A DNA stretch of 64,000 nt from Pyrenophora tritici-repentis (taxonomy: Eukaryota; Ascomycota; Dothideomycetes; Pleosporales; Pleosporaceae), in contig NC_089390.1 in the NCBI RefSeq assembly GCF_003171515.1, positions 7,502,001 to 7,566,000 of the forward strand. Reading direction: 5' to 3'. The notes below the pieces were generated by a model that did not search any database, was not told the origin of the DNA, and saw nothing but the letters and a program-made list of their open reading frames with translations. Positions 42,220 to 53,203 of the stretch are shown in pieces. The position numbers and the translations under genes are program-made. Every line of letters starts with the position of its first letter. The stretch's first letter is position 1.

Positions 42220-44049
42220 ACATACCTCACGGGCGAGCTGCCACTTTTTGCCAAGCCCCCACTAAAACACCTACCTCCTCTAATGTCGCAACAACAACAC
42301 CCTACAAGATCTTCTAGCGAACGTAAGATACAGAATGCGCTTTGCACTATTAAATAAGACCTAACACTTAAGATAGGACGCGCTGCAGCTATCTATAACG
42401 TTCCTTAAAAGACACTAAGCGATTAATGTGCTGGACGACCTGCACGCGTAGATTGTGAGCCTAACTTAAGGAATCTAAATAAGCTTAAGGAGGAGGTAAT
42501 TATTAAGTATATACTTAAGCTAGTCGCGCGAGGGTTTCCCCCTAGGCTCGCAGCTATAGTAAATATAGCTAATTCCTTGCGCGTAGAGCGCAAAATAAAC
42601 TATATTAGCTTAAACTAGCCTAGTACGTTCGTTAAGCGCCGCACTAAGCTTATAATAATGTTTAATTGTAAGTACGATTATAAGAGAGCCCTCTGCGAGG
42701 ATTCTAAGATTATATAAGGCTAGTTTAGCCTATTAGCTAATATTAAAGCTAAGTACAGCATCTTAGATAAAGACACGTATAACTTTAACGAGTCTAGCTT
42801 TATAATAAGCTAGATATTAACTAGCGCGGTTGTTATAGCTTTAGAGAGATAAGGATAACTAAAATTATTGTAGTAAGGTAATAGAGAGTAGATAATAGTT
42901 ATCTAAGGCATTAACGCGATAGGGTAGGCTATTCTACCCTTCATTATCTTCTAGGGCAAGTACTACCTCTTTGCCTAGTATAAGGAGGGCAGCACGCTGT
43001 ACGACTAGGTTATTGCAGTCTCTAAGAACGGCTAGATAATAAATAAGCTTAGCCTACAGTAGTTAAAGCACTTTAATAACCATATAAAGAGGAGGGTTAT
43101 AGGCGCTTATTAACTGCTCGTTATTTACGGCTATAAGAGCTACAACTCGCTGAAATTCTAGCAATACTATAAGGAGAACAAGATTATTACTATCTATATG
43201 CCTCCATACTCGTCGCACCTACTACAGCCCCTTGATATAGGGTGTTTCTCACCTTTAAAGACGGCGTATAGGCGCTAAGCTAAGGATCTTATACGTAACT
43301 AGATTACCTCTATTATAAAGCTTAAGTTCTTACTATGCTTTATATGTGCCTATAATACAGCAATTACTCCTAATAATATCTAAGGAGGGTTTCGAGGCGC
43401 TAGATTAGTCTTATTTAACCTAGAACGGGTTATAACATCCCTTAACGTCTATTTGCGTACTTTATTACTACTACTACCTATTAACAACGAGCTCTGGCAG
43501 TCGCAAACCCTAAGTAATACCCTTAGATTATAGTTATAATTAACGCATGTAAAGGCGAGGATTTAGAGGCATATAGATAGCTTACTAACGTCTATAGTAG
43601 AGGCCTTTGAGAAGGTCTTAGAGGGGGCAGCGATTATCGCGCATAAGCTACTGTTGGCGTAAATGGAGATCGCAGAGCTTCGAGCGGCAAATAAGGCTGC
43701 TACGCGACGTAGATTATATAAAAGGAGGCGGATTTAGGCAGGTAGGACTTTAATAGTTAAGGATAGGGCTCGTCTAACTGCTTTAAAGGAGTTTAGGGCC
43801 CGTAGTAATAGGAAGAAGCTAAAGACGCGGGTGCGCGCTAAAGGAGGTGAGCTAACTCAAAGATAGTGTGGACGGTGCAATTAGTCTAGACATAACGCGC
43901 GTACGTGTAAGCAAGTAGTAGAAGTAGACTCTAAATAATATCTCGTGTTGTATTATACTATATAGGGCCAAAGTGGGCTGTTATGGCCAGAATAGGGTGG
44001 AGTTTGGTGGGGGCTTGGCAAAAAGTGGCGGCTCGCCCGTGAGGTATGT
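42220..44049 (+). mobile_element. Pogo2 relic (1830 bp), RIP-mutated
   Basis: TIRs of about 45 bp starting ACATACCTCACGGGCGAG at both ends, flanked by TA (42218-42219, 44050-44051), inserted in the Cop2 relic, which reads on at 44052. Confidence 0.92.
42281..43940 (+). pseudogene. Pogo2 transposase relic
   Basis: ATG at 42281 (MSQQQHPTRSSSERKIQNA). Read through many TAG/TAA: helix-turn-helix (GRAAAIYNVP), CENP-B-like part, DTYNFNESSF for the first catalytic motif, [20 protein letters not shown] for the third, and a C-terminal knuckle remnant (CGRCN, then HNARTCKQ) near 43870-43915. Same layout and length as FotA and FotB but a distinct family. Confidence 0.85.
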
Positions 44050-44051
44050 TA

Positions 44052-45216
44052 TAGGGCTTGCTTAGAGAAGGCTAAAGCTAGTTAATATAATATAGATAAA
44101 TACTTTGACAATTAGTAGGCATTCTATAGAAAAGGTTAAGCGTTTAAACTTTAAGAAGTTAAAGGTAATTTTGCTATTACTAAGTTTCTAGATACGCTAG
44201 CAGCAAAGATCCCTCTTAACTAGGTACGTAATTTATAATAAATTGTCAGATATTCACTTTTATCTGGAATACTGATGAAATGGGTAATGATCGTGATGAT
44301 ATTGATGATTGATTGTGTGTTGGTTCTGTCTACGGTTGTGGGCACACCTGGGGGGGTGCCAAGCCTTCCTGTGATCCGATTGGCTCTCTCAGATGCCGGG
44401 TCGCGCTAGTCTAACCCAGCGTCTGTACGCTCTCATCTTCAACAGTGCTTTTATCTAACATAAATGATTATAACAGCGTTAGCTATAGGTTAGCTGACTA
44501 TTATCCTTAATGATGTAGCTAGAGTGTTTAATTTGACTATATAAGATTACGAAGCATCTAGCAGAAAAGGTAGATTAACTAAAGTATTCTCTACGATTAG
44601 CGGTAAACCTACTCTAAGCAGAGGAAACTCTAGAGGATTAACTAGAGGACTATAGAAGTATTATCTATATAAACCTATTAAGCATTCTTATTATTAGGAG
44701 CCTATGAAGTGCTGTAGGCTTTAATAGATAATTCCTTAAAAATCTAATCTAGGATCTACTTAGATCTACTTATCTAATATAGATACTAGGATGACAAACT
44801 AGAGGCTTTATAGTTATAAGCTTCTAACGCTACTTATATAGCTTAAATAAGCTAGATAGAAAACTTATTCTACTTAGTAAACGTCTAAAAAGTCTAAGAC
44901 TATAAATAGTATTATGGCTTATATTATGAATCCTCGCACTTTAAGAGATCTTAGTAATACTATCTTTAACCTTAACTATAGTAGTTACCTCTTTTCCTCT
45001 AGCACGATCTTCGACAGCCGTAGCGCGCTCTACTTTACTGATAATCAAGACCTTTTAGTCTTAGGAACGTATAAGAAGTGCTTAGACTACCTAATAGTTA
45101 AGGCTAGTACTCAATCTTTTCTAGTCTTAGGGGTAGGTAGTTAACTTTTGAAAAATTTCTTTAATAGACTAAACAGTCTACAGGACCTATTCCTTAAGAA
45201 AATCATGATTATCAAA
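44052..45216 (+). pseudogene. Second Cop2 copy (relic): gag, continued
   Basis: Parallel to Cop2 31770-32730 with the solo LTR 44244-44460 removed. One 76-residue stretch (44914-45144) remains open: DLSNTIFNLNYSSYLFSS. This segment encodes the part of gag-pro also visible at 32440-32640. Confidence 0.8.
44244..44460 (-). repeat. Solo Cop1-type LTR
   Basis: 217 bp in reverse orientation, target duplicate TAAAT at 44239-44243 and 44461-44465. The interrupted Cop2 sequence is continuous across it. Confidence 0.93.
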
Positions 45217-45221
45217 GAATT

Positions 45222-45417
45222 TGTCGCGGAAATGGACTTTATGTTGGACGTCGGTTGATCACGTGATCGGATCGGGTCTTTGAGACTCCGGATCCGTGCC
45301 AAGGGACTGATCCATCATGTACAAATACCGGACCAGTCGTCTGATCTTTCTGATCCTTAGAGCAATCAATGATCCCACTCTTGAACGAATCTGATCGTTG
45401 TCATCCCAACTATCATA
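45222..45417 (+). repeat. Solo Cop2-type LTR inside a Cop2 relic
   Basis: 196 bp, TGTCGCGG to CTATCATA, target duplicate GAATT at 45217-45221 and 45418-45422. Nearly unmutated within a heavily decayed host of its own family. Confidence 0.93.
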
Positions 45418-45422
45418 GAATT

Positions 45423-46185
45423 CTATATTAACATTATTGCCAAAGCCTTACTTAGGAAAGTTAGATTCTAGTATACTAGTTGTAATTAGACTATCTGTTC
45501 TAAGGATATAGAGTATAGCATCATTCTTAGAAAGGTCTTCGTCGCTTATAACCTAGTCTTTATTAAACATAAGCTATTCTATTATTCTTCTATATTACTA
45601 TTAGTAAACAGTATAAGATAATTAGCTTAGCTTAAACTTTAATTACATGATAAGTTTTCGTCGTATTAAAGATTAGGCTACCTAGCTTAGAAAGCTTTAT
45701 AGGTACTCGCCTAAGCCGCCTAGAACGTTAAGATCAAAGGCACCTAAAGGCTAGAATATAAGTAATATGCTACTACCTATACTACATAGGTGATCTCTTA
45801 GAGACTAAGAAAGTAATCCACCTAACTATTCTATTAAGTCTCGTAGGATCTATTCGATTTTCTAAAGGGACGATTAATTAAGTAGTTTACCCCAATGATT
45901 AAAGAAGATTTTTTAGGCAAAATCTTTAATTATAATATCTAAGAGAAGACTGTATCAAAGATTATATAGGTAATTATAGCTTTGAAAGCTTAGGTATAAT
46001 AGAAGTATAAACTGCGGATTATAGAAGTCTATTAAAAGAACGATACTACTACTTTGCCTTAGATAGGGCGATTAAGATATAAGGAATAGGCTGAAGAGAA
46101 GGAGATTATAATTCTTAGTCCTTCGCTATATATATATAAGCTAAATAGCTTAGCGGAGTATGCGGGCTAAGAGCTAATTATAAAG
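45423..46185 (+). pseudogene. Second Cop2 copy (relic): protease to integrase start
   Basis: Parallels Cop2 32720-33705, including the GAG-pre-integrase region, without the solo LTR found at 33273. Homology stops at 46185. Confidence 0.8.
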
Positions 46186-48100
46186 TAACATATCAGACGG
46201 CAAGCCTGCATTAGGAAATTGTTGCACCCCGTTTGGGTAATCCGGGCCTCGCGTACGGCTTTTGCACTACGCCTAAACAGGAAATTGACCTCCAACGTAT
46301 GTCATAAAAGGCCTTCCTTTATTATCATTTTCTATCCCTTTCTTCTACCCATTACTATCTACTCTCATTTTTTCTATCCGCAACCCCTCGTCTGCGCCTA
46401 GTCTTCGCCCCCTCCCTACCCGGCCTAACCATCCTTCATGTGGCATTTTTCTCAAACCTAGTTGCCCGCTTAGAAGAAACAGACCGCCTTGCTACGGTGC
46501 CCGTTTCTCTCCGTCGACCGCTTCTTTTAGGTTCCTTTGGTCCTAGTAGGCTAGCTACTCTAGCCTTTGCACACGCTAGGCCTCGCTAATTTACACATCT
46601 CTAAACTTCTACCTGCAACGTAACGGTGACGAATATACTAGCAGAATGTCTCCCTTATTCCCTCTGTCTAAGTTTCGTCCCTAATTACTGCGCTGGCTTC
46701 ACACGGAGCACATCTACGGTCGAATGAGGCGTGTTTGCCCGTCGCACGGGTCAGCCCCTTATAGTGTCAACTAATTAGCCTGTTTACTATCGCTTTTCTT
46801 TAGTATCGCCGGGGCATTAATACTTCTACAACGCACTGTCTTATGTATAATAATTTAGTTAGGACAGACTATATAAGCTTTCATGCCGTAATCTTAGTCC
46901 TAGTTACTGTCTCCCGCACCTTTCTCCTTCTTCAGAACACGCCCTCTCATCCAAATCGTTAGCACGCGTTATGCCCCGACAGGCTCTCTCCCTTAGACGC
47001 GACCGTTCACTTACATAAGGCGCTAGTCTTGCGCTGGGGGCTCTACAATACTTTGCTACGCATAGTAGGTCTGCAGTGCGTGTAGTGTTGCAGTGCAATA
47101 AGCAAAGGGCAGAGGTTAGGAGGCAGGTAGCTAGCGGCTCGGCGTTGCTATTAACCTATTAAGTAAGAGATAAACAGAACTGTGCCTACGTCCTACTCTA
47201 GCCAGAAGGGTACACTTTCTAGTTAATAGCGCTTAAGTCTTAGCTCTAATTAGCTAGCACCGCCTCCTCTTACCTTCGGTCCTTCTAAAAAAACACGCTG
47301 GCGAATCTAAGCTTAAGTATCTACGTTCTGCTAGAGCTAGATCTGTCGGCGATAACACGGTTAAGCACTTTTTGTCTTAGTTATAACGCTGTAGTGTAAC
47401 TAGCAGGGGCTGTTTATATAGACGCTTATAGCTAATAGCTTAGCATTAACCTATAAGGGTTAAGCAGGGCCTTCTCTACTACCGTTTTAGCCTAAGATAC
47501 AGTGCTGTCTAGTGAGTAGCCTTTATGCTTACGTCTTAATTTAGGTTTCCCAGAGTCGTAATTAACACTCCTTTGGTCAAATAAATTCCACGGCTACTCC
47601 CTAGTGTTATTAGTTCCTCTAAGGCTAGACCCGCTTAGGGAGTTATATATACCCTTAAAGCATCTGTAGCAATAGTTAGCTTAAGAGTAAGGTAAGATGA
47701 AATAACAAAGATCGCGTTGGAGACACCAAAGATGGCGTACTATAATTAATTTAGCGTTATTAGCTAGGCGTCTTCTCCCCTAGAGAAGTCGTTAGCTTAG
47801 TAAGCGGTTTTCTATTTAAACTCTTAGATACGGCACTGTTCCCTTAGCTAGAGTCTATTAGATTATATTATAATCTCACAATAGCTACTTTTACTTCGCT
47901 TTCTTAGACCACTTTATCTTAGTTTAGACATTATAACCCTACATCACTTAAGCGTACTTAATCTAAGCCTAAGACTAAAATGATAGGGCACACTCTTTGT
48001 AGAGATTATAGAGAGGTAGCGACTTAATCTTTAGAATTGCTACACTAAGGTAATACTTGCTCTTTAATTATATAAGGGAATTAATCTAGACTAAGTTGTG
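46186..48100. other. Decayed DNA without a recognisable gene
   Basis: Begins sharply where Cop2 homology ends. About 46190-46700 is less AT-rich and pyrimidine-rich on the plus strand (46310-46440). Frames after about 46900 have scattered coding-like stretches broken by TAG/TAA, such as MPRQALSLRRDRSLT near 46970. No domain, TIR or LTR identified. It may be an old gene or an old transposon. Confidence 0.4.
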
Positions 48101-48229
48101 TCTAGAAAGCGAAGGCGATCTTCCCGTCGCTCTTCCCGTCGCCCCTCGACAAACACTAGAGGCCTAGAAAACGGGCTATATTAGAGATGTTAAGGGCATA
48201 GACTTAGGGATGTGCGATCTATTTAGAGC

Positions 48230-50270
48230 AGGCTATGGAACAAGCATCTATGAATTCGCGTCTAGCGACGGTCACTACTAGCTTCCCTATGAATTGCGTG
48301 ACGAGGGAGAGAAGGACTACGCAATATTAGATTTTACCTTAAATGAGTCGTTTAATAGAAGCAGTCGAGGCAAGTACTTAAGTAGACTGTTGTGCTAATT
48401 TCACTAATAGGGATAGATTTCTATCTAATTAGGGAGAGTGGCGCGACTAAAGAACGCTACAGCGCTATAAACTTCTAGTATAGCAACGGTGCCTCTAAGT
48501 ATTAGAATAAAAGCTACTACCTAACTACTGCTAATAGGGGAGAGCACGCCAAACATCGCAGCGACCTCGCCGTAGCTGTAGGGTACGCTTTCCCCGTAGA
48601 GAATATTGAGGGCCCTTATCGTGGTAAGTAGAACTATATAACTAGTATATAGAGCTACGTTAACACTGTTAAAGAGGGATTACTAGCGGAGGACAAAACG
48701 TTCTCTAGTATTACTGGTGTAATAAATAGACTGTTACAAACGCTAAAACGATCGCATTAATTATTAGTCATCAATGCGATAACTATCCTAGAAGCAGTAC
48801 TAAACGTTGTATTAGATCTAGAGCCGGAAAACACCTATCTAGCGAAGCGGCGAAGGATGGCTAAGCGATAGGCATAGAGTCCTGTACTCGAACCTACACA
48901 TACGCCTAATTTAACGTCTCTGCTAGATCTTAGCGACCAATCTTCCCGTCCTAGTACTAGTGACGGCCTTATCCCTAGACCTCTAGATATTAGCTATAAA
49001 GACGATAGTACTATAAGCCTAGCTATGTCTCTAACTAACCTCTGCGATGTAGAAGATAGCGTCGGTGCCTATGCCTAAGGAGCAGTGAAGGAGCTACTAT
49101 AGGCAAAAGGATCTATCCCTCCTTCTAAAGAACTAGAATTCGAATAAGATCTTAGTTAGGAATCTAACAGGCGTGTAATAAATAGATAAGGTAGCGGTAG
49201 CAAAGTTAGGGAAATCTTCGAAGAGGAACTTAGCTACAACAAGGTATGCAACACCCCTCTATCGAGATCTTAACGGCGTACACGCAGGGCTTAGGTACCC
49301 GAAACGGGACGCGAGCTATCAAACACTGCTCTCAGACCACTAGACTGCAATACGGTACCTACGAGGGCACCGTGATAGGTAAGGTCGAGCTAGCTACAAC
49401 AAAAGTTAATGCTAGGATAGCCTAATGTCGATAAAAGGCCTTAGTCTTGCTGCCCACGATTATACTCTCTAGGCACGACGGCTGGAGATAGAACTAACAT
49501 TAACTATAAACCTAGCCTTAGCATGTCTTGTTAGATAATGGATCTTACACTCTACACTATTCTAAACGGCTCCTTAATCGTGACAGCAATTGTACGTCAT
49601 TACGACTCGAATAGGTTTCTCGACCTAGTAGCCTAAGATCACAAGGTTCTCGGCGAACAAGGCAAAGTTATCCGTATAACCTAGCTATCGCCAGGCTCCT
49701 AGATGCTACTAGGGTACTAGTGTAACAATAGTGCCCTAGACCTCTGTAATCACGGAGGGTTAAATGCAGATTAGATAAGTAGTTCCCATAATGACACTAC
49801 TAGTGATAGAACGGACCACTCAGACGACGACTCGGACGAAGAGAACGTGAATAGAGAGGAAGTCACAAAAGAATCTAGCCGATAAACGCACAAGCCGTAG
49901 CTAGAGTTAGACAAAGTCTGTAAGGGTCTCACATGGGTCAGGTATTTGAAACTGTGTTGAATTACAAAGTAATTGCAGTGCAGAGCTTGTAAGAAGCTCT
50001 GCGCGGAATATATCTAAGTGGGGGTGTGCATGGGCCACCAAACAGGTGGCTCGTGCGCGAGCATCAAAACAACGCTAAGGCATCTGGCAGGTGGCCTGTG
50101 CGGGGCAACGGCCCAAAACCATCACAAAGTCCTTCTACTCTTATTAAAGGATAAATAGGGCATAGAGTAGAAAGAGATATGTAAACGCTTCCCTAGTCGG
50201 TCGCCTAGTGCAGTAAAACTGCGTTACTACATATTGCGGAAGAAAGGCTTATGAGGCTATTGCGATATTC
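48230..50270 (+). pseudogene. RIP-decayed gene with C-terminal Myb/SANT-like motif, cut by a solo LTR
   Basis: A plus-strand coding signal read through TAG/TAA: ELRDEGEKDYAILDFTLNES near 48300, EHAKHRSDLAVAVGYAFPVE near 48540, LLDLSDQSSRPSTSDG near 48920, an acidic stretch (SDDDSDEENVNREEV) near 49820, and LELDKV joined across the LTR to LLLLKDK, KEICKRFPSRSPSAVKLRYY. The last block has the tryptophan-poor but otherwise typical shape of a SANT/Myb DNA-binding motif (one W lost to TAG). Frame shifts occur between blocks. Function unknown, possibly a transcriptional regulator. Confidence 0.5.
49919..50126 (+). repeat. Solo Gyp3-type LTR (208 bp)
   Basis: TGTAAGGG to CCATCACA, target duplicate AAGTC at 49914-49918 and 50127-50131. 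Same length as the copy at 19930-20137 but without its RIP changes. Perfect hairpin at 49980-50002 (9-bp stem, loop GTAAG). Confidence 0.93.
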
Positions 50271-50659
50271 TTTGGTATAGATAGCTTTGTGTATCCCTAC
50301 GGCCCTATTTGGTTTCTTATGCTAGACCTCGGGGTGGCTAACCGCCAAATAAACCTAATTATTATGAATCTATATGATTGTCGCATTCGAGTGCTTGTAG
50401 CCCTTCGAGCCTTTTTACACACTAGCGGCATCTAAGGATTAGCTGTCTAGGTAGTAAAATATAGTTGCTCTAAGGACTAGATAAATCTAATAGTTTGCCC
50501 TAGAATAATTAAGTCCTTAATTAGCCTAATCCTTAGCACGCTTCGGGCTTACACAATAGCTAAGTCCGACATACGATCGCAGCACGTTATATCAAACTAT
50601 CTAGTCTAGGACACACCCCCAGCTCTAGTACTATTTAAATACTAAGCTGCACATCGAGT
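50271..50659. other. No feature recognised
   Basis: AT-rich decayed DNA after the Myb-like relic. A short coding-like stretch (SFVYPYGPIWFLMLDLGV) near 50280-50340 may still belong to the relic. Nothing else supported. Confidence 0.5.
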
Positions 50660-50670
50660 TAATCCATTAC

Positions 50671-50807
50671 TATGCCACCTGCATCCTCCATTCCGCCGCG
50701 ATTGGACCTCCGGCCTGTCTCCCCAGTCTAGATACTAATCCGTCAGCTTACAATTGAATTGCCTATAATGCTGCGACCAAGTCTATAGTCACCCTGCTTA
50801 GAGGATA
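50671..50807 (+). pseudogene. Start of a decayed gene, split by Gyp2
   Basis: ATG near 50671 with MPPASSIPPRLDLRPVSPV then a TAG and further coding-like sequence up to the Gyp2 target GTTGC (50808-50812). The same frame continues with TAG/TAA stops after Gyp2 at 57532. Not recognised. Confidence 0.4.
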
Positions 50808-50812
50808 GTTGC

Positions 50813-51230
50813 TGTTACGAACCTGTGGGAAGGGGCACGGCGGTTAAGTTAAGGAGCGTCGGCGGGATAGCTGACCCCTCCATATGTGACACGGGAACTT
50901 AATCACGTGACCTCCTCGGCTTGGCATGCACGAGGAAAAGTCTTGGCACACCCCTCGTACATACGCCACCGAGGAGTGCTCCTCGCGCGTCAGCCACCGA
51001 GGAATCCTCGGACTCCTCTGAGCGAGGACAGCGAGCACCATAGGTATATAGCATTAGGCAATGAGCTCCTATAGCTCATTGTGTTCAACTTCGAAATCTA
51101 AGGATTAGTACTTGATTCTCAACTCCCCGTATATTACATCGATCTACCAATCGTGCTATACACCCTCGTGTCCATCGCATCACTCTATCCCCGAGAACCA
51201 ACCCAAGATCATCTTCGGACGACCTTCACA
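50813..51230 (+). repeat. Gyp2 5' LTR
   Basis: 418 bp, TGTTACGAACC to CCTTCACA. Holds a cluster of inverted repeats around GAGGA units (50970-51030), a TATATA at 51045-51050 and a perfect 9-bp hairpin (CAATGAGCT, loop CCTAT) at 51059-51081. Confidence 0.95.
51045..51050 (+). promoter_or_regulatory. Putative TATA box of Gyp2
   Basis: TATATA 31-36 bp before position 51081, where the primer-site complement GTGTTCAA begins. Spacing fits transcription start near 51081 and would make that 8-mer the mRNA 5' end. Confidence 0.5.
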
Positions 51231-51232
51231 CT

Positions 51233-51240
51233 TTGAACAC
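51233..51240 (+). promoter_or_regulatory. Putative self-priming site of Gyp2
   Basis: TTGAACAC, starting 2 nt after the LTR end, is the exact reverse complement of LTR positions 51081-51088. Same 2-nt offset as in Gyp1. Confidence 0.45.
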
Positions 51241-51247
51241 CCTCAAG

Positions 51248-53203
51248 ATGAGTGACACCCCGATGAACACACCTAACGAAACTTCGTCAAGCCGCACCAA
51301 GGTGGCCAGACCCGATCTATTTCACGGCGATCGACACAAGCTCGAAGACTGGATTCTCCAGTTCGATCTCTTCTTCAGGTTTGAAGATGAGAAGGTCGAC
51401 CCTACTGATCGTGGACTGCTCATGGCAAGTTACATGCGAGGAACTGCCGCCACCTGGATCAAGCCTTACCTCAACAAATACATGGACGACAACGATGACG
51501 ACGACGATATTGAACGAATGTTTGAAGACCATCCAACCTTCAAAGACAAGCTTAGACAGCAATTCGGAGTCATCAACGAAGAATCCAAGGCAGATCGTGC
51601 AATCCAACAGCTCAAACAAACCCAATCAGTCGCCGACTACGCCAGTATCTTCCAGGGGCATGCCCTGAAGACCGACTGGGACGACAAGGCATTAAGGGTT
51701 ATGTACCGACAAGGACTCAAGGAAAGAGTCAAAGAAGAGCTCATGCGAAGCGGCGTGGCAATCAACAACCTACAGGATCTCATCCGAGAATCAATTCGTA
51801 TCGACAACGCACTCTACGAATTGCAGCAGGAAATCCGACCGGTTAGAGCCAACCAGTCAGTGCAACGCACAAAGGGACGATTCTTTAAGAAGAAACCAGG
51901 ATATCGGACGACACCCGGAGGTATTGTACCCTCCGCCGGTAACAACTGGCACGACCCTGATGCAATGCAACTGGACAACATCAACAAAGGCAAGAGTTTC
52001 GGAAGGAACGACAAGAAGAAGCCGTATAACAAGAAGGAGATCACTTGTTATAACTGTGACAAGAAAGGTCACATGGCTAGGGACTGCCACAGCAAGAACA
52101 AGGTGGTTAGACAACTCAACGTTATCCACAAAGCAGTACCCACTGAGCAACACGAGACATGGAATGTCATATCTAAACCAACCATCGAAATCAACACGCA
52201 GGAAAGCGTTTTGGGATTGGATAACCTCACACTCGTGGAATCAGACTCAGAAGAAGAACAGCCCTCTTCGGAGTACGACATGCTCGAAGACGAGTCCAAG
52301 GACTTAGAGGCTACGGAAATCGACCAGACCAAATTCGGCAAGATGGCCATGTTTGAAGGAATCAACAGGCCACCCACACCTTATATACAGGAAGAAGAGT
52401 TCTACAAGCTCGCAGGACAAATCAACCAGCTACTACGACACCTCAACAAGGCTAATATCGAGTACGCCTGTGAGGAACCCAACATTATGGCTGCTATGCG
52501 ACAGGACTTCTACCGATTGTCACTAGAAGTACAACAAAATAAGGAAAACATTTCAACCGAAATATTGGAGTTCCTACCAACAACATGGGAACTAAGCTGG
52601 ATCGAAGACGCAATCCGATCATGGGAAGAACCAACGTTGCCAATCTCGGAAGAAGAGAAGCAAGAGATCTACGACGAACTCTGCCAGACCAGGAACGACT
52701 GGAAGACCTTCCAACACGGCCACAAGAGAAAGGCCAAGGACATCAGTAGATCAAAGGAACACGACTACTGGATGGACCCTAGGAACCCAGAACATGAGAA
52801 GTTATCATGGGTTACATGCATTCACGACCATTGCAGAGTACACTACTCGGATAAGTCCGGATCAGGATGGTTCCCGGAAGAAACCAAACGATCGTACCGC
52901 TGCAAGTGGCAATTCTTCGACTGCAAAAACGACCTATGCCCAATACATTTATGGGACAAAAGGGAAAAGACATACTTCCCAGGTCACGACAACCCCGAAG
53001 AAATTGATCAGATGCAAACAGTATGGCTAAAAGAATACGATGAAGGAGACGCTTGGGAATGTCAACAACCCAACTGGCAAACGTGCCTTAGCAAAGAATG
53101 CGACCTTCATGCGATAGCCAAAGGATTCCATGGATTTGGAAATCAGGCTTTTTTAGGCCAGCACCCGGCCCAGAGCGGCCCGGCAAGGAGATTAACTCAG
53201 TAA
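51248..53203 (+). CDS. gag: Gyp2 Gag
   Basis: 651 residues from the first ATG 17 bp after the LTR (MSDTPMNTPNE). Residues about 15-190 are the retrotransposon Gag capsid fold (FHGDRHKLEDWILQFDLFF, YMRGTAATWIKPYL). A canonical knuckle CYNCDKKGHMARDC lies at 267-280. The unusually long remainder (280-651) is acidic and then carries three C-X4-C-X2-H motifs at 524-532, 559-567 and 613-621, each embedded in W- and Y-rich sequence. The last 16 codons follow a TTTTTTA slippery site, where a fraction of ribosomes should enter pol. Confidence 0.93.
   Translation: MSDTPMNTPNETSSSRTKVARPDLFHGDRHKLEDWILQFDLFFRFEDEKVDPTDRGLLMASYMRGTAATWIKPYLNKYMDDNDDDDDIERMFEDHPTFKDKLRQQFGVINEESKADRAIQQLKQTQSVADYASIFQGHALKTDWDDKALRVMYRQGLKERVKEELMRSGVAINNLQDLIRESIRIDNALYELQQEIRPVRANQSVQRTKGRFFKKKPGYRTTPGGIVPSAGNNWHDPDAMQLDNINKGKSFGRNDKKKPYNKKEITCYNCDKKGHMARDCHSKNKVVRQLNVIHKAVPTEQHETWNVISKPTIEINTQESVLGLDNLTLVESDSEEEQPSSEYDMLEDESKDLEATEIDQTKFGKMAMFEGINRPPTPYIQEEEFYKLAGQINQLLRHLNKANIEYACEEPNIMAAMRQDFYRLSLEVQQNKENISTEILEFLPTTWELSWIEDAIRSWEEPTLPISEEEKQEIYDELCQTRNDWKTFQHGHKRKAKDISRSKEHDYWMDPRNPEHEKLSWVTCIHDHCRVHYSDKSGSGWFPEETKRSYRCKWQFFDCKNDLCPIHLWDKREKTYFPGHDNPEEIDQMQTVWLKEYDEGDAWECQQPNWQTCLSKECDLHAIAKGFHGFGNQAFLGQHPAQSGPARRLTQ

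Noticed and set aside
46186..46440. Possible new DNA transposon end at the Cop2 homology break
   Set aside because: It starts after TA with ACATATCAGACGG, but no matching inverted end was found.
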